The notes beneath the pieces are model-generated. The model worked only from the letters and a program-made list of their open reading frames with translations, did not search any database and was not told the origin of the DNA. From assembly GCA_040904925.1 (NCBI GenBank), contig JBBDSP010000011.1, forward strand, positions 1-64,000: 64,000 nt of DNA, given 5' to 3'. The position numbers and the translations under genes are program-made. This document shows positions 41,560-50,894 of this stretch, in pieces (position 1 is the first letter of the stretch; every line of letters begins with the position of its first letter). The stretch is from Gracilimonas sp040904925 (GTDB lineage: Bacteria; Bacteroidota; Rhodothermia; Balneolales; Balneolaceae).

Positions 41560-43806
41560 TTAGATTTTAAAAGTATGCGTATATTTAATAAGAATTGAAC
41601 GATATTCATTTCTTGGTAATTCAGTCACGCCATATCTGGAACCATCAAGTACCGTATTTATGGTCTGATCAAAAACGACCCAAAGATCTTGTCCCTCTCT
41701 GAAATTGTACCGGAATCTAAAATTGGCTCCAATCAGATCAGCTATGTTACTGTATTGGACAAAAGCACTGGTAGATATCTTCTTATTGAAAGCGAATTCA
41801 CTTTTCAACCGCCCAACATGTACGTCAACATCGATTTGATCACGCCCACTAATTTGCGGAAAACGTAACTTTGTTAACTGATAGCTGCCTGAAATTTCAA
41901 GATGAAGATTAGCAACCCAACGAGGATCAATTTTATATTGCGTTCGGGTTCCGTCGAAAAGCTCACCATATTCAAAGGTTACTCGGCTCATAAGCCTTCT
42001 GGTACGCGGTGAACTGTAGCTCACCGACCCTTCAAAAAAGTCATAATCGGAGACGGGAATATAGATTTGATCGACCAGATCAAAAGCTTCCGTTGATAAT
42101 AAATGCTCCTGATTATATTTAATTGAGGATCTTAGTGACCCATTGTTTTTGAAGTTGCTATTCCAGTTAAAAGCAATAAAACGACTCCTCAGGTCGTAAG
42201 TCTCATTTTCCAAGATATTATAACTCTCAATATCAAAGGAATGCTGATTGAATGCTGAATTTTCACCCGGTCGCCACCCATATCCTAACCGGTAAAAATA
42301 ATCTGAAGTGTTTATTGTTTTATAAAATCCCATTCCCGGATCAAAATCTTGTCCTGTTCGATTTACAAAAAACCGATACAAAAGTCCTGTACTAGCCCTT
42401 CTTTCCCAGGTAAGTCTGAGTATGCTGTTATCACTAAAATTATTCCTTCTACTTTCCGGGACATCACTATCTATGGATTGACTGACCCTAAAAGTCAGGT
42501 AATCATCGCCGTATAAATTCAGGTCTGTATCTAATCCTAATACTACATTCGATTTCCCATCAGCTCCTATACGGCTGGTAAAAATACCCCCTGTATAAGA
42601 GCTGGGATTTAATACCCCTTTCTTTAATCGTAATACGCCAAAGTTCTCCGAAGGTAAAGCAGAACTTGAAGCGGTCTGAAGATTTAAAAAACCTACATCA
42701 AGGTCTCCGACCCTTCCTGTCAAGCGAGCGCCCCCAAATATCCTAACCGGATTCCCATCATTATCCAGGCCTATTCTTCGGCTGTAGAAAAGGCGAGTAT
42801 CACCGTAATTGAACTCAAAGAGTCCCGACCGCTGCTGAAAAAACTGTCTTTTTTCAGGATAAGAAATTGAAAAGCGTGTTAAATTCAGCTGCTGTTCGTC
42901 ATTCTCCACCTGAGCGAAATCAGTATTGGCAGTGAGATCCATCGTCAGGTTGTTGGTGATATTGTACTTAATATCAAAGCCCAACTCGTTTTTAAAATCT
43001 TCATCATATACAAAAGAGTTGCCTGTTTCATTTACAGTATTCGTGTTCTGCTGAAGAAAACCGGCCAATGCATAGGGAGTAAAATATAGTGGTCTCGGTG
43101 CGTTCACATCGGTAAGGGTAATATCCCTTGCCTTGGAGGGTTTGATCTTTCCCTCATCCCAATTTGGTGGTATCTCGGGGTAGATATGCCTTTCATTATG
43201 ATAAGACAACCAGCGATAAACGATCATACCCATTTCAGCGATCCCCTCACTGCTTTGAAATCCAATACTTGAAAAAGGGATTCTCATTTCAGCAAACCAC
43301 CCTTCATCTGTCTGAGTGGTCTCTACATCCCAGTGCGTATTCCAACTTTCATTTATAGGACTAACCCCTCCTATAGTGTTTGCATCATTTGATATAGCCT
43401 GATCGAACCTGGTTCCCGCCGGATTTGTATAAAACCGCATACCATTTTGATCATCATTGAAGGGATCCAATATCACTGCAAAAACATCATCGCCACTGAA
43501 TCTGTCTCGATATAAGCTGTTGGCGGTAATTGTAGATGGGTCTTGAGTAAACATTTTAGCTGATATATATAGATACTCATCATCATAAGCCGTTCTGATC
43601 TCTGTTCGCTCACTCATCTCCCCTAAAAAAACCGGTTCATACTGTATCATCTGATAGGGTGGGATCTCTTCCCAGAAAGGTTCATCTATAATCCCGTCAA
43701 GGGTAATTGGTTCTGATAGTCTTGGAATTTGAATAGCGGATTGTGAAAAACTTTCTCCCATCAGCAAGATTGCTAACAGACAACTTCCTATAATTTTAAA
43801 TAACAT
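41560..43806 (-). CDS. CBM9-like/DUF5916 outer-membrane protein
   Basis: A 748-residue exported protein. After the signal peptide, residues about 20-215 form a family 9 carbohydrate-binding-like domain (PITLDGIIDEPFWEEIPP; YDDEYLYISAKMF). The rest is a DUF5916 region of amphipathic beta strands (for example ENSAFNQHSFDIESYNIL), which suggests a barrel ending in a long terminal strand. Proteins of this layout are common in marine Bacteroidota, often near peptidases or TonB receptors, with unknown roles in surface substrate use. Here the downstream neighbour on the same strand is an M14 peptidase, 77 bases away, so the two may be co-expressed. Confidence 0.87.
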   Translation of the reverse strand: MLFKIIGSCLLAILLMGESFSQSAIQIPRLSEPITLDGIIDEPFWEEIPPYQMIQYEPVFLGEMSERTEIRTAYDDEYLYISAKMFTQDPSTITANSLYRDRFSGDDVFAVILDPFNDDQNGMRFYTNPAGTRFDQAISNDANTIGGVSPINESWNTHWDVETTQTDEGWFAEMRIPFSSIGFQSSEGIAEMGMIVYRWLSYHNERHIYPEIPPNWDEGKIKPSKARDITLTDVNAPRPLYFTPYALAGFLQQNTNTVNETGNSFVYDEDFKNELGFDIKYNITNNLTMDLTANTDFAQVENDEQQLNLTRFSISYPEKRQFFQQRSGLFEFNYGDTRLFYSRRIGLDNDGNPVRIFGGARLTGRVGDLDVGFLNLQTASSSALPSENFGVLRLKKGVLNPSSYTGGIFTSRIGADGKSNVVLGLDTDLNLYGDDYLTFRVSQSIDSDVPESRRNNFSDNSILRLTWERRASTGLLYRFFVNRTGQDFDPGMGFYKTINTSDYFYRLGYGWRPGENSAFNQHSFDIESYNILENETYDLRSRFIAFNWNSNFKNNGSLRSSIKYNQEHLLSTEAFDLVDQIYIPVSDYDFFEGSVSYSSPRTRRLMSRVTFEYGELFDGTRTQYKIDPRWVANLHLEISGSYQLTKLRFPQISGRDQIDVDVHVGRLKSEFAFNKKISTSAFVQYSNIADLIGANFRFRYNFREGQDLWVVFDQTINTVLDGSRYGVTELPRNEYRSILIKYTHTFKI

Positions 43807-44047
43807 CTAACAAGCTCACTTTTTGTTCTTTAACTTACTCTGTAGCAATCAAATAACTATCATATCCAAAAAGTAAACAATTGACATATATTATTAGCGA
43901 GAGGTTTGTTAAACTGTGAAAATTCGTTCAGCAATAAAATCTTCTAAAACACTGGGAGAAAGTAGACTGCATCAAACCCCGACTGTCAGTATTCCCCCTT
44001 CTTTATAAATCTCTTTGCTTTTTGAGTATTTATATCAATTTTGAGTC

Positions 44048-45628
44048 ATGAAAAAATTTCTGAAAATACTTTCCATTACCCTGGCTTCATTTCTGCTCTT
44101 AGCAATAGCTGCGGCATTTATCATTCCCAATTATTTTGAAGAACCGCTGCAAAATGCCCTCATCGAAGAGTTTGAAAAGCAAACCGACCAAAATCATAAA
44201 CTTGATTTCTCAGACATTGACATCGGATTATTTAGCCGTTCTATTTCCGTGGATTCCATCTCAGTTCAGCCCGACAGTACCTCACCACATGTACAACATA
44301 TTTCAGCTGCTTCTGTTTCCGTTAATGGGATCGGTTGGTGGAGTCTGTTCAAAAAGAACTTTCCTGATTTCAATTCCATCACTGTCATTGAGCCTGAAGT
44401 ACATCTCCTTGAACGGGACCTCTCCACTTTATTTTCAAATGACTCCGATGATGATGCCTCCAACACCACTGAGCAACTTTCAACCTTTGCCCTTTTTATT
44501 GAGAATGGAAGTGGAACTATCACAAATGATGACGGCACAGAGATCTTTTCAATCAGTGATATTTCCCTTGAGGCCAGTGAAGTTGACATCAACAGTATGC
44601 TGGATGGTTCAGAACTACTTTTCATGACTGACCTTGTTATACAAGGCTCGGGCCTGAAGTGGAGGACACAGGATGGATTTTATGATATAACGATTGGCAA
44701 TATTGACTTTGATAAAATCGCTGAATCTTTTTCCATAGCAAACATGGCGCTTACTCCCCTTCTTGCCAAGTACGATTTTTCAGAAGCTAAAGGATACCAA
44801 CTCGACCGTATCAACCTTGAAATATCAGAGCTTGATTTTTCAGGGGTGGATCTCAGTTCCCTGGATGAGCAACATGTTAATGTAGACAAACTGCAGATCA
44901 GTGAAGCCTGGATGGAAGTATTCAGAAATAAAAAGATCGACCGGAAAGAAGGCTTAAATGTAAAGCCCCTGCTCAACGAAATGGCAAATTCCATTGACTT
45001 TTCGATTGGTGTAGATAACACCAGTATTACCAATACAACCATCATTTATGAAGAACATAAAGCGCCCTCTGATTCTTCCGCAGCCATTTCATTTGACGAT
45101 CTGGATGCTACAATTTCAAATATCAGAACCGCAAGTCACCCACAATTTTCTGAAGATTCACTAAGGATGTATGTCGAAACTCTTTTCATGAATACCGCTC
45201 CGCTGACCGTCGATGTAAGCTATGCTGTTTTCAATGAAGCCGATGAACATACCGTAAAAGCCGAACTCGGTAGCTTAGATCCCAAGGTGGCCGGTAATAT
45301 GCTGGAAAGATCCGGGTTTGTTCGGGTTGAAGAAGGATTGGTTGAAAGTCTTGACGCTGAGATTCAGCTGAATTCGGAATCCTCATCCGGGGAGGCATTA
45401 GTGCTTTATCGTGATCTAAAGGTTTCTTTTTTGAATGAAGAATCGGGCGAACAAGGATTTGGAGAAAAATTCAAAGACCTTGTTGCGAATACCTTTGCAA
45501 TAAAATCTGACAATACTGAGCCAGATCCTTATACAGGTCAAATTGACTTTGAACGTGAGGTTGAAAAATCCATTTTTGCCTACTGGTGGAAATCTTTACT
45601 ATCTGGAATTCAAGATACTATTCAATAA
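44048..45628 (+). CDS. AsmA-like membrane-anchored protein
   Basis: A 526-residue protein with one N-terminal membrane helix (FLKILSITLASFLLLAIAAAFII). A long beta-rich, acidic periplasmic region follows, with the AsmA-type opening FEEPLQNALIEEFEKQT, FSDIDIGLFSRSISVDSI. That is the start of the grooves of AsmA/DUF748-type lipid-transport-like proteins. A C-terminal tail (YWWKSLLSGIQDTIQ) may dock to a partner. The family link is weak and based on pattern. No operon partner is seen. Confidence 0.65.
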   Translation: MKKFLKILSITLASFLLLAIAAAFIIPNYFEEPLQNALIEEFEKQTDQNHKLDFSDIDIGLFSRSISVDSISVQPDSTSPHVQHISAASVSVNGIGWWSLFKKNFPDFNSITVIEPEVHLLERDLSTLFSNDSDDDASNTTEQLSTFALFIENGSGTITNDDGTEIFSISDISLEASEVDINSMLDGSELLFMTDLVIQGSGLKWRTQDGFYDITIGNIDFDKIAESFSIANMALTPLLAKYDFSEAKGYQLDRINLEISELDFSGVDLSSLDEQHVNVDKLQISEAWMEVFRNKKIDRKEGLNVKPLLNEMANSIDFSIGVDNTSITNTTIIYEEHKAPSDSSAAISFDDLDATISNIRTASHPQFSEDSLRMYVETLFMNTAPLTVDVSYAVFNEADEHTVKAELGSLDPKVAGNMLERSGFVRVEEGLVESLDAEIQLNSESSSGEALVLYRDLKVSFLNEESGEQGFGEKFKDLVANTFAIKSDNTEPDPYTGQIDFEREVEKSIFAYWWKSLLSGIQDTIQ

Positions 45629-45682
45629 ATCAGGAAAACTTCATTGATTTCTATCTACAAAAGATGAGAATTTTTATAGCCT

Positions 45683-46921
45683 CTAAAAATCAATTTCTGT
45701 CATTACTAAATATGGGTTACTATCATTAGTTATGGAGTTGGTAAGTTTCATTAGCTTTGGATTATTATGACGAAATTCCTCCCAAGCTTCTTCGGATAAT
45801 TCATTTCTTTTCTTCTCCAAAAAATTTGTCAATACATAAGGCTGAACTGCCCAAATAATGGAATTCTCAAACGTTTCCAAGGCAAAAACAAATTCAGGCC
45901 CAATGTTCATATCGTTTACGAACAAATCAGTATTTGTATGAATTACCTTTTCTGAACGAGATGATGAAATTCGAGTATAGAACTTATTATCTGCACTATA
46001 CATTATATACTCCATATTATCATTTTTAAAAAAGCTAAGTATCATACCTACATTATCTCCTAATATCTTATCTCGTTTTTCTAATTCAGAATCAACATAA
46101 TATTCTTCAGGTGCATTTTTTTCTCCAAAATCAAAGGACTTATAAATGCTAAAATCTCCGTTTACTGAACTATAGATATTGTAGTCGTTATGAGAGTAAA
46201 AGAATAGTGTATCATCATGTTTTGAAAAATTTGTTGGTGTCATAAAGAATGCGCCTCGCATTCCATCTTTTACTCGAACAAACTCATCAATAATATTTAA
46301 ATCTTTATCTGTCTTAATTATGTTACAACAAATGTTAGGATTTGGCCTGTTATCGGTATGGAATAAGAAACCATCTGATATTGCTTCGAATCTCCGAAAA
46401 CGAAACTCAAAAAGTTTTTCTCTCAAAAACTGACCTGTTTCTTTATCATAAAAACATATTTTCATCCCCCTTGCATCATAAATCACTATTTCATCATTTT
46501 CATAATCAATAGTGAAATCATACGGCCCCATAAATTCACCTGGACCTCTGCCAAAATTTTGAATCTTAAATAAAAAATTACCACTGTGGTCATATACGAA
46601 AACACCAACAGACTGATACATATCCAGCACATAGATTCGATCTTCATCCATTCGAACCTTATCAACGTTCCCGATTAATGTTCTATTTGTATTTGATAAA
46701 GGGATATAAGTTACCTGTTTTACAAAATCACTGACATAAACTGAATCTGCTTTGTCAACATCTATCTCTGTAATTGCATGATTAGCATCCTTAAAATTAT
46801 CATTGCATCCAATTAGAACGGAGAATAAAAATAATACTAATAGAGGAGCTAACTTACTTGTGGCTGAAAAATAGTTGTATGATTCCCAGTTTCTCTGATC
46901 GTTATATACAGGAATACTCAT
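45683..46921 (-). CDS. 6-bladed beta-propeller lipoprotein
   Basis: A 412-residue secreted protein with a late lipobox (LFSVLIGCNDNFKD, Cys at about 39) after an unusually long N-terminal region. The propeller is recognisable from VYVSDFVKQVTYIPLSNTNRTLIGNVDKVRMDEDRIYVLD and FVYDHSGNFLFKIQNFGRGPGEF, the hallmark of the Bacteroidota PF17170-type family. Codon use is visibly more A/T-rich than in neighbours, as is the flanking 300-base gap, which hints at recent acquisition. The true start may be an internal Met. Ligand and role are unknown; such proteins often sit beside SusC/D-like loci, but none is present here. Confidence 0.83.
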   Translation of the reverse strand: MSIPVYNDQRNWESYNYFSATSKLAPLLVLFLFSVLIGCNDNFKDANHAITEIDVDKADSVYVSDFVKQVTYIPLSNTNRTLIGNVDKVRMDEDRIYVLDMYQSVGVFVYDHSGNFLFKIQNFGRGPGEFMGPYDFTIDYENDEIVIYDARGMKICFYDKETGQFLREKLFEFRFRRFEAISDGFLFHTDNRPNPNICCNIIKTDKDLNIIDEFVRVKDGMRGAFFMTPTNFSKHDDTLFFYSHNDYNIYSSVNGDFSIYKSFDFGEKNAPEEYYVDSELEKRDKILGDNVGMILSFFKNDNMEYIMYSADNKFYTRISSSRSEKVIHTNTDLFVNDMNIGPEFVFALETFENSIIWAVQPYVLTNFLEKKRNELSEEAWEEFRHNNPKLMKLTNSITNDSNPYLVMTEIDF

Positions 46922-47231
46922 ATCGTAGATGCTATTTTTAGAGTTTACGTATTCAAGCTTACTTACATTATTTAAGTCCTTCCATATATCTTCATATCAT
47001 TGTTTTGACCACTGATAGAAATAACATTTTAAAATAAAAATAGCAAAAGATAGGTTAAGCGCCTTTTAATTCAGGTCAATATGTTCTATTCCTACTCGCA
47101 TATCAGCTATCATATTGTGATCTTTAAAAGATCGAGTTTAGAAAATAGATTTTCAGAGTGCTCACGATAAATTTATCTTCAGTCTTAAGAAACTTTATTA
47201 GATGGTATTCAAAAAGGATTAAGTGAAATTC
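46922..47231. other. AT-rich intergenic region without a gene
   Basis: About 310 bases between divergent genes. No coding frame is supportable. A small palindrome GATCTTTAAAAGATC sits at 47119-47133, and AAGGA (47214-47218) is a possible ribosome-binding site for the PLP enzyme. Two divergent promoters must lie here but I could not recognise them. Confidence 0.5.
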
Positions 47232-48191
47232 ATGAAAACAACCCTCACCCCGCCCACCATTAATGACATCAAAATAGCTCACCAACGAATATCCGAATAT
47301 GCACACCGAACCCCGGTTCTAAACAGCAAACAGGTTGATGAAAAAACCGGCGGCCGCATTTTCTTTAAGTGTGAAAACTTTCAAAAAGTAGGTGCTTTTA
47401 AATTTCGGGGGGCTTCAAATGCTATCTTTTCACTGAGTGAAGAAGATGCCAAGAACGGGGTTGCTACACACTCTTCCGGAAATCATGCCCAGGCCGTTGC
47501 TTTGGCAGCCAAAATGCGGGGAATTCCGGCTTATGTGGTCATGCCCGAAAATGCTCCAAAAGTGAAAGTGAAAGCCGTCAAAAACTATGGAGCAGAAGTC
47601 ACCTTTTGTGAGTCTACTTTGGAAGCAAGGGAATCAACACTGGGACAAGTAGTTAAAAAGACCGGTGCCACTTTCATTCATCCATATGATGATGCCCGTA
47701 TCATTGCCGGACAGGGAACTTCGGTAATAGAGTTGCTGGAAGACCATCCCGATCTCGATATCATAATAGCTCCGGTTGGTGGCGGCGGATTGTTAAGCGG
47801 AACTGCACTCGCTGCAAAATCCATTAAACCTGATATTGTGGTGATAGGGGCGGAACCGCAAAATGCTGACGATGCCTACCGTTCTTTCAAGTCAGGAGAA
47901 CTCATCCCCGTAAAAAATCCTGACACCATTGCCGACGGTCTTCGGACTTCGCTGGGCAAACTCCCTTTCTCCATTATCACCGAACATGTGGATGATATCG
48001 TAACTGTACCGGAAGAGTCCATTGTGGAAGCCATGCGCTATGTGTGGGAACGATTGAACATGATCATCGAAGCTTCCTGTGCCGTACCTGTAGCCGCCGT
48101 TTTTGACGGCAATATAGATGTAAAAGGGAAGAAGGTTGGAATCATCATCACGGGCGGAAATGTAGATCTGGATAATTTGCCGTGGTCGTAG
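47232..48191 (+). CDS. PLP-dependent threonine/serine dehydratase or serine racemase
   Basis: Fold-type II PLP enzyme of about 320 residues. The cofactor Lys lies in KVGAFKFRGASNA (Lys57 from this start) and the substrate loop is HSSGNHAQAVALAA. The phosphate-binding glycine loop is APVGGGGLLSGTALA, and the PLP-ring contact is near IITGGN at the C-terminus. It has no regulatory ACT domain, so it is a catabolic-type threonine dehydratase, serine racemase or hydroxyaspartate dehydratase; these cannot be separated by eye. I chose the ATG at 47232, though GTG at 47223 is equally possible. A two-hairpin repeat begins within its stop codon. Confidence 0.88.
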   Translation: MKTTLTPPTINDIKIAHQRISEYAHRTPVLNSKQVDEKTGGRIFFKCENFQKVGAFKFRGASNAIFSLSEEDAKNGVATHSSGNHAQAVALAAKMRGIPAYVVMPENAPKVKVKAVKNYGAEVTFCESTLEARESTLGQVVKKTGATFIHPYDDARIIAGQGTSVIELLEDHPDLDIIIAPVGGGGLLSGTALAAKSIKPDIVVIGAEPQNADDAYRSFKSGELIPVKNPDTIADGLRTSLGKLPFSIITEHVDDIVTVPEESIVEAMRYVWERLNMIIEASCAVPVAAVFDGNIDVKGKKVGIIITGGNVDLDNLPWS

Positions 48192-48254
48192 GACGGACAG
48201 ATTTATCCGTCCATACTTTGCAAGCTACATTGTCGGACAAACTGTCCGACCTAC
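48188..48254. repeat. two-hairpin inverted element, GTAGGACGGA family
   Basis: The outer ends are GTAGG (48188-48192) and CCTAC (48250-48254). Inside are two hairpins: GGACGGA/TCCGTCC (48191-48212) and GTCGGACA/TGTCCGAC (48232-48250). The left end overlaps the TAG stop codon of the PLP enzyme gene, so the element forms the exact end of that gene. Confidence 0.7.
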
Positions 48255-48380
48255 GTATGTTTTAGCTAAAAAAAGACTACACCAATAGACTCAAAAATTT
48301 ATCAAGAAGTCTCTAATAAGATTGTCTGCTTTTTGCAATTCCCTGCCTGAAACGCTATGCAAGAGCACATCTTACTTCTT

Positions 48381-49745
48381 TTACTTGACCTGCTTGCCGT
48401 GTTTGATCACCATATCCACATCGCTTAAAAGATTGATATGCCGCATGACATCTCCTTCCACAGCAATAATATCAGCATACTTTCCTTCGCTGACCGTTCC
48501 GTAATCTCCTTCAACATTCATGAAAAGCGCCGGCCAGTAAGTGGCTCCGCGAATGGCGGTCATAGGATCCACTCCCAGCTCGTTCACCCAAACATCAAGC
48601 TCAGTCCAAGTGGACTGACTGTGAAAAAGCATGGGTACTCCACTATCGGTACCAACCATCAGCACTACACCGGCTTCTTGTAATTGCTCAAATTTTCTGT
48701 TCAATGTTTTCTTTCGGATGGGAGTCAACTGGAAATAAGGGAAACGATCAGGATGTTCCAGTGAATTTTCAATATCTGCAATAATATTATCAGGCAGACC
48801 TAAATGCCATGAATCATCCCCTAAAAACAATGGATGGTCTCTCATATATTCATAATTATACAATACTGAAATAGTGGGGGTCCAATACAAAGGACCTAAA
48901 TTCATTTTAGCTGTACGCTCTTTCATCATCGCCATAATATCTTCGGGATATTCTGGAGCCGACGACAATCCGGTATGTTCAAAATTGTCAACACCCGCCT
49001 CCAGTCCCCGTCGTATTTCTTCAGGACGGTGACTGTGGCCTACAACTTTTAAACCTTGCTTATGGCTTTCATCAACAACAGCCATAACTTCTTCATTTGT
49101 CATTTGATCCTGGTCAATCAGCTTTATGACATCCACTCCGGCATTGGCTAATTCTCGTACTTTTGCACGGGCATCATTAGTCCCGTTAATTCCCCACCGA
49201 AACTTCTCGGTTCCGGGATAAGGCTGATGCTGCAAAAAAGGTCCTGACATATACATAGTTGGACCCGGTAATTCTCCGTTGTTAATAGCATCCCGTACGT
49301 TAATGGAAGCCTCAAGCGGAGCTCCCAGGTCACGGGCACTCGTTACCCCTGCCATCAAAAGCTGATGGGCGGAAGACGGCATGATCACCGACTCGAATTC
49401 ATCAATATAGGTCGAATCCCAGTGCGCATAATCAGTATGGCCATTAAGCATCAAGTGAACGTGCATATCCCATAAGCCCGGAAGAACGCTCATCCCTTCC
49501 GTTGAAATTATTTCTGCGTCTTCCGGAATATCAACCGCTCCCATTACTCCAACTTCCCTGATCCGTTCACCTTCAATAATAATTACGCTGTTTTGAATGG
49601 GTGTGCTTCCAAATCCATCAATCAAAGTTCCACCAACTAGAGCCTTTATATCCTGGGAAACGGCAGTACCACTTAGAAAAATTATAGCCAATAAGGTTGT
49701 TAGAATTGGTTTCAGAAATTTTAAAGAAGAGTGAAGAAAACGCAT
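48381..49745 (-). CDS. secreted amidohydrolase (imidazolonepropionase-like)
   Basis: A metal-dependent hydrolase of about 454 residues with a signal peptide (FLKPILTTLLAIIFLSGTAVSQ). The metal motif is LPGLWDMHVHLMLNGH; further motifs are VVGHSHRPEEI, FEHTGLSS and MVGTDSGVPM. The C-terminal GTVSEGKYADIIAVEGD is a family signature. I chose the ATG at 49745, which gives a compact signal peptide; a second ATG at 49787 adds 14 residues. It stands alone between two divergent genes. Substrate unknown; a cyclic dipeptide or amide is usual for this group. Confidence 0.87.
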   Translation of the reverse strand: MRFLHSSLKFLKPILTTLLAIIFLSGTAVSQDIKALVGGTLIDGFGSTPIQNSVIIIEGERIREVGVMGAVDIPEDAEIISTEGMSVLPGLWDMHVHLMLNGHTDYAHWDSTYIDEFESVIMPSSAHQLLMAGVTSARDLGAPLEASINVRDAINNGELPGPTMYMSGPFLQHQPYPGTEKFRWGINGTNDARAKVRELANAGVDVIKLIDQDQMTNEEVMAVVDESHKQGLKVVGHSHRPEEIRRGLEAGVDNFEHTGLSSAPEYPEDIMAMMKERTAKMNLGPLYWTPTISVLYNYEYMRDHPLFLGDDSWHLGLPDNIIADIENSLEHPDRFPYFQLTPIRKKTLNRKFEQLQEAGVVLMVGTDSGVPMLFHSQSTWTELDVWVNELGVDPMTAIRGATYWPALFMNVEGDYGTVSEGKYADIIAVEGDVMRHINLLSDVDMVIKHGKQVK

Positions 49746-49979
49746 GGTATTTATTTTGTTAACTGAAGTGAATGTATGAATACCCATATGTTATTCTAAT
49801 TAATGCTAAATACCAAGTAAGGTATATAAGTGAAAAAAGAATTAGAATTGAAGTAATTGTCTAATTATTCCGATCTATTTCTTCAAGTTATTCTTAATCG
49901 ATTTCTTTTTTCTTACTATAATCCGTAACAATCTGTATCTGCTTTTCGTCTATGAGGAAACTTTTCATTTTTTATTGAC

Positions 49980-50894
49980 ATGGAAGACAAGAGAAAGTAC
50001 AAACAACACAAATTTGAGAACGATCTGGATCGGGGTGGTGATCATGACCCCGATTTTGATCTTGACGAATATATTCGTCAGCAAAGTATGGATCAGCCGC
50101 AGTCGGCTGATCTCCATACTCCGATGGATGAGGAAACATCCCAGTTCAAAAATGCTATACTCATGTTTTTGGTTTTTGCAGCTGCCTTTCTTTGGGCTAA
50201 TGATTGGAGTCCAACCCAGGCCTGGGGCAGTGTCTTTGGAAGCAACAATACAGATGTTACAGCAACCGCTCCAACTGCACCGGCTTTCGAACTGCCTGAA
50301 ATACCCGATATCCCTGAAATACCTTCTATTCCCGGCATTGGGAATGAGACCAGTTATGTTAATTACCTAATTCAGATCAACGAAGCCGGACTTGACGATA
50401 TCTTTTCCGGCCCGGCCCTGCAAGCATTTTATCAATCTGACGTCCCTATCTCTTATTTATCGGAATTGGTTGAGGCCGGTTATCAAGAACTTTCTTACCC
50501 GGAGATCGTTGCCTATTACAATTCAGATATTCCCCTGGAGTATCTGAATACTCTAACCGAATACAGATTTTTATCAGAATTTTCTTATCCGGAGGTTATT
50601 GCCTATTACAATAGCAACGTTTCAATGGAATATCTCAACTCAATGAAAGATGCCGGATATCTGGATGAGCTATCTTATCCCGCTGTTGTAGCCTTTAATA
50701 ACTCCGGTGTTTCTTTTGAATACTTGAATACATTAAATGAAGCAGGATATTTGGAAAACTTGTCCTACCCTGCTGTAATTGCTTATTTCAATAATGGCGT
50801 TACGGTCGATTTTCTTAACCAGCTCAGAGATAACGATCTGCTCAACAACATGAGTTATCCTGAAGTTGTTTCTGCTTTCAATACGGATAATTAG
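49980..50894 (+). CDS. membrane-anchored protein with 30-residue tandem repeats
   Basis: A 304-residue protein of no named family. An acidic cytosolic N-terminus (DHDPDFDLDEYIRQQ) is followed by one membrane helix (about 57-74) and a Pro/Glu/Ile spacer (LPEIPDIPEIPSIPGIG). Then come about five degenerate copies of a 30-residue unit, as in SYPEVIAYYNSNVSMEYLNS. The unit is helix-turn-helix-like with invariant Tyr-Pro, Tyr-Leu-Asn and a Gly-Tyr-Leu turn. It recalls the GVTPEYIxxLxxxGY repeats of some M56 peptidases. A solenoid binding surface in the periplasm is likely. Its stop codon overlaps that of the convergent ABC transporter. Confidence 0.75.
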   Translation: MEDKRKYKQHKFENDLDRGGDHDPDFDLDEYIRQQSMDQPQSADLHTPMDEETSQFKNAILMFLVFAAAFLWANDWSPTQAWGSVFGSNNTDVTATAPTAPAFELPEIPDIPEIPSIPGIGNETSYVNYLIQINEAGLDDIFSGPALQAFYQSDVPISYLSELVEAGYQELSYPEIVAYYNSDIPLEYLNTLTEYRFLSEFSYPEVIAYYNSNVSMEYLNSMKDAGYLDELSYPAVVAFNNSGVSFEYLNTLNEAGYLENLSYPAVIAYFNNGVTVDFLNQLRDNDLLNNMSYPEVVSAFNTDN

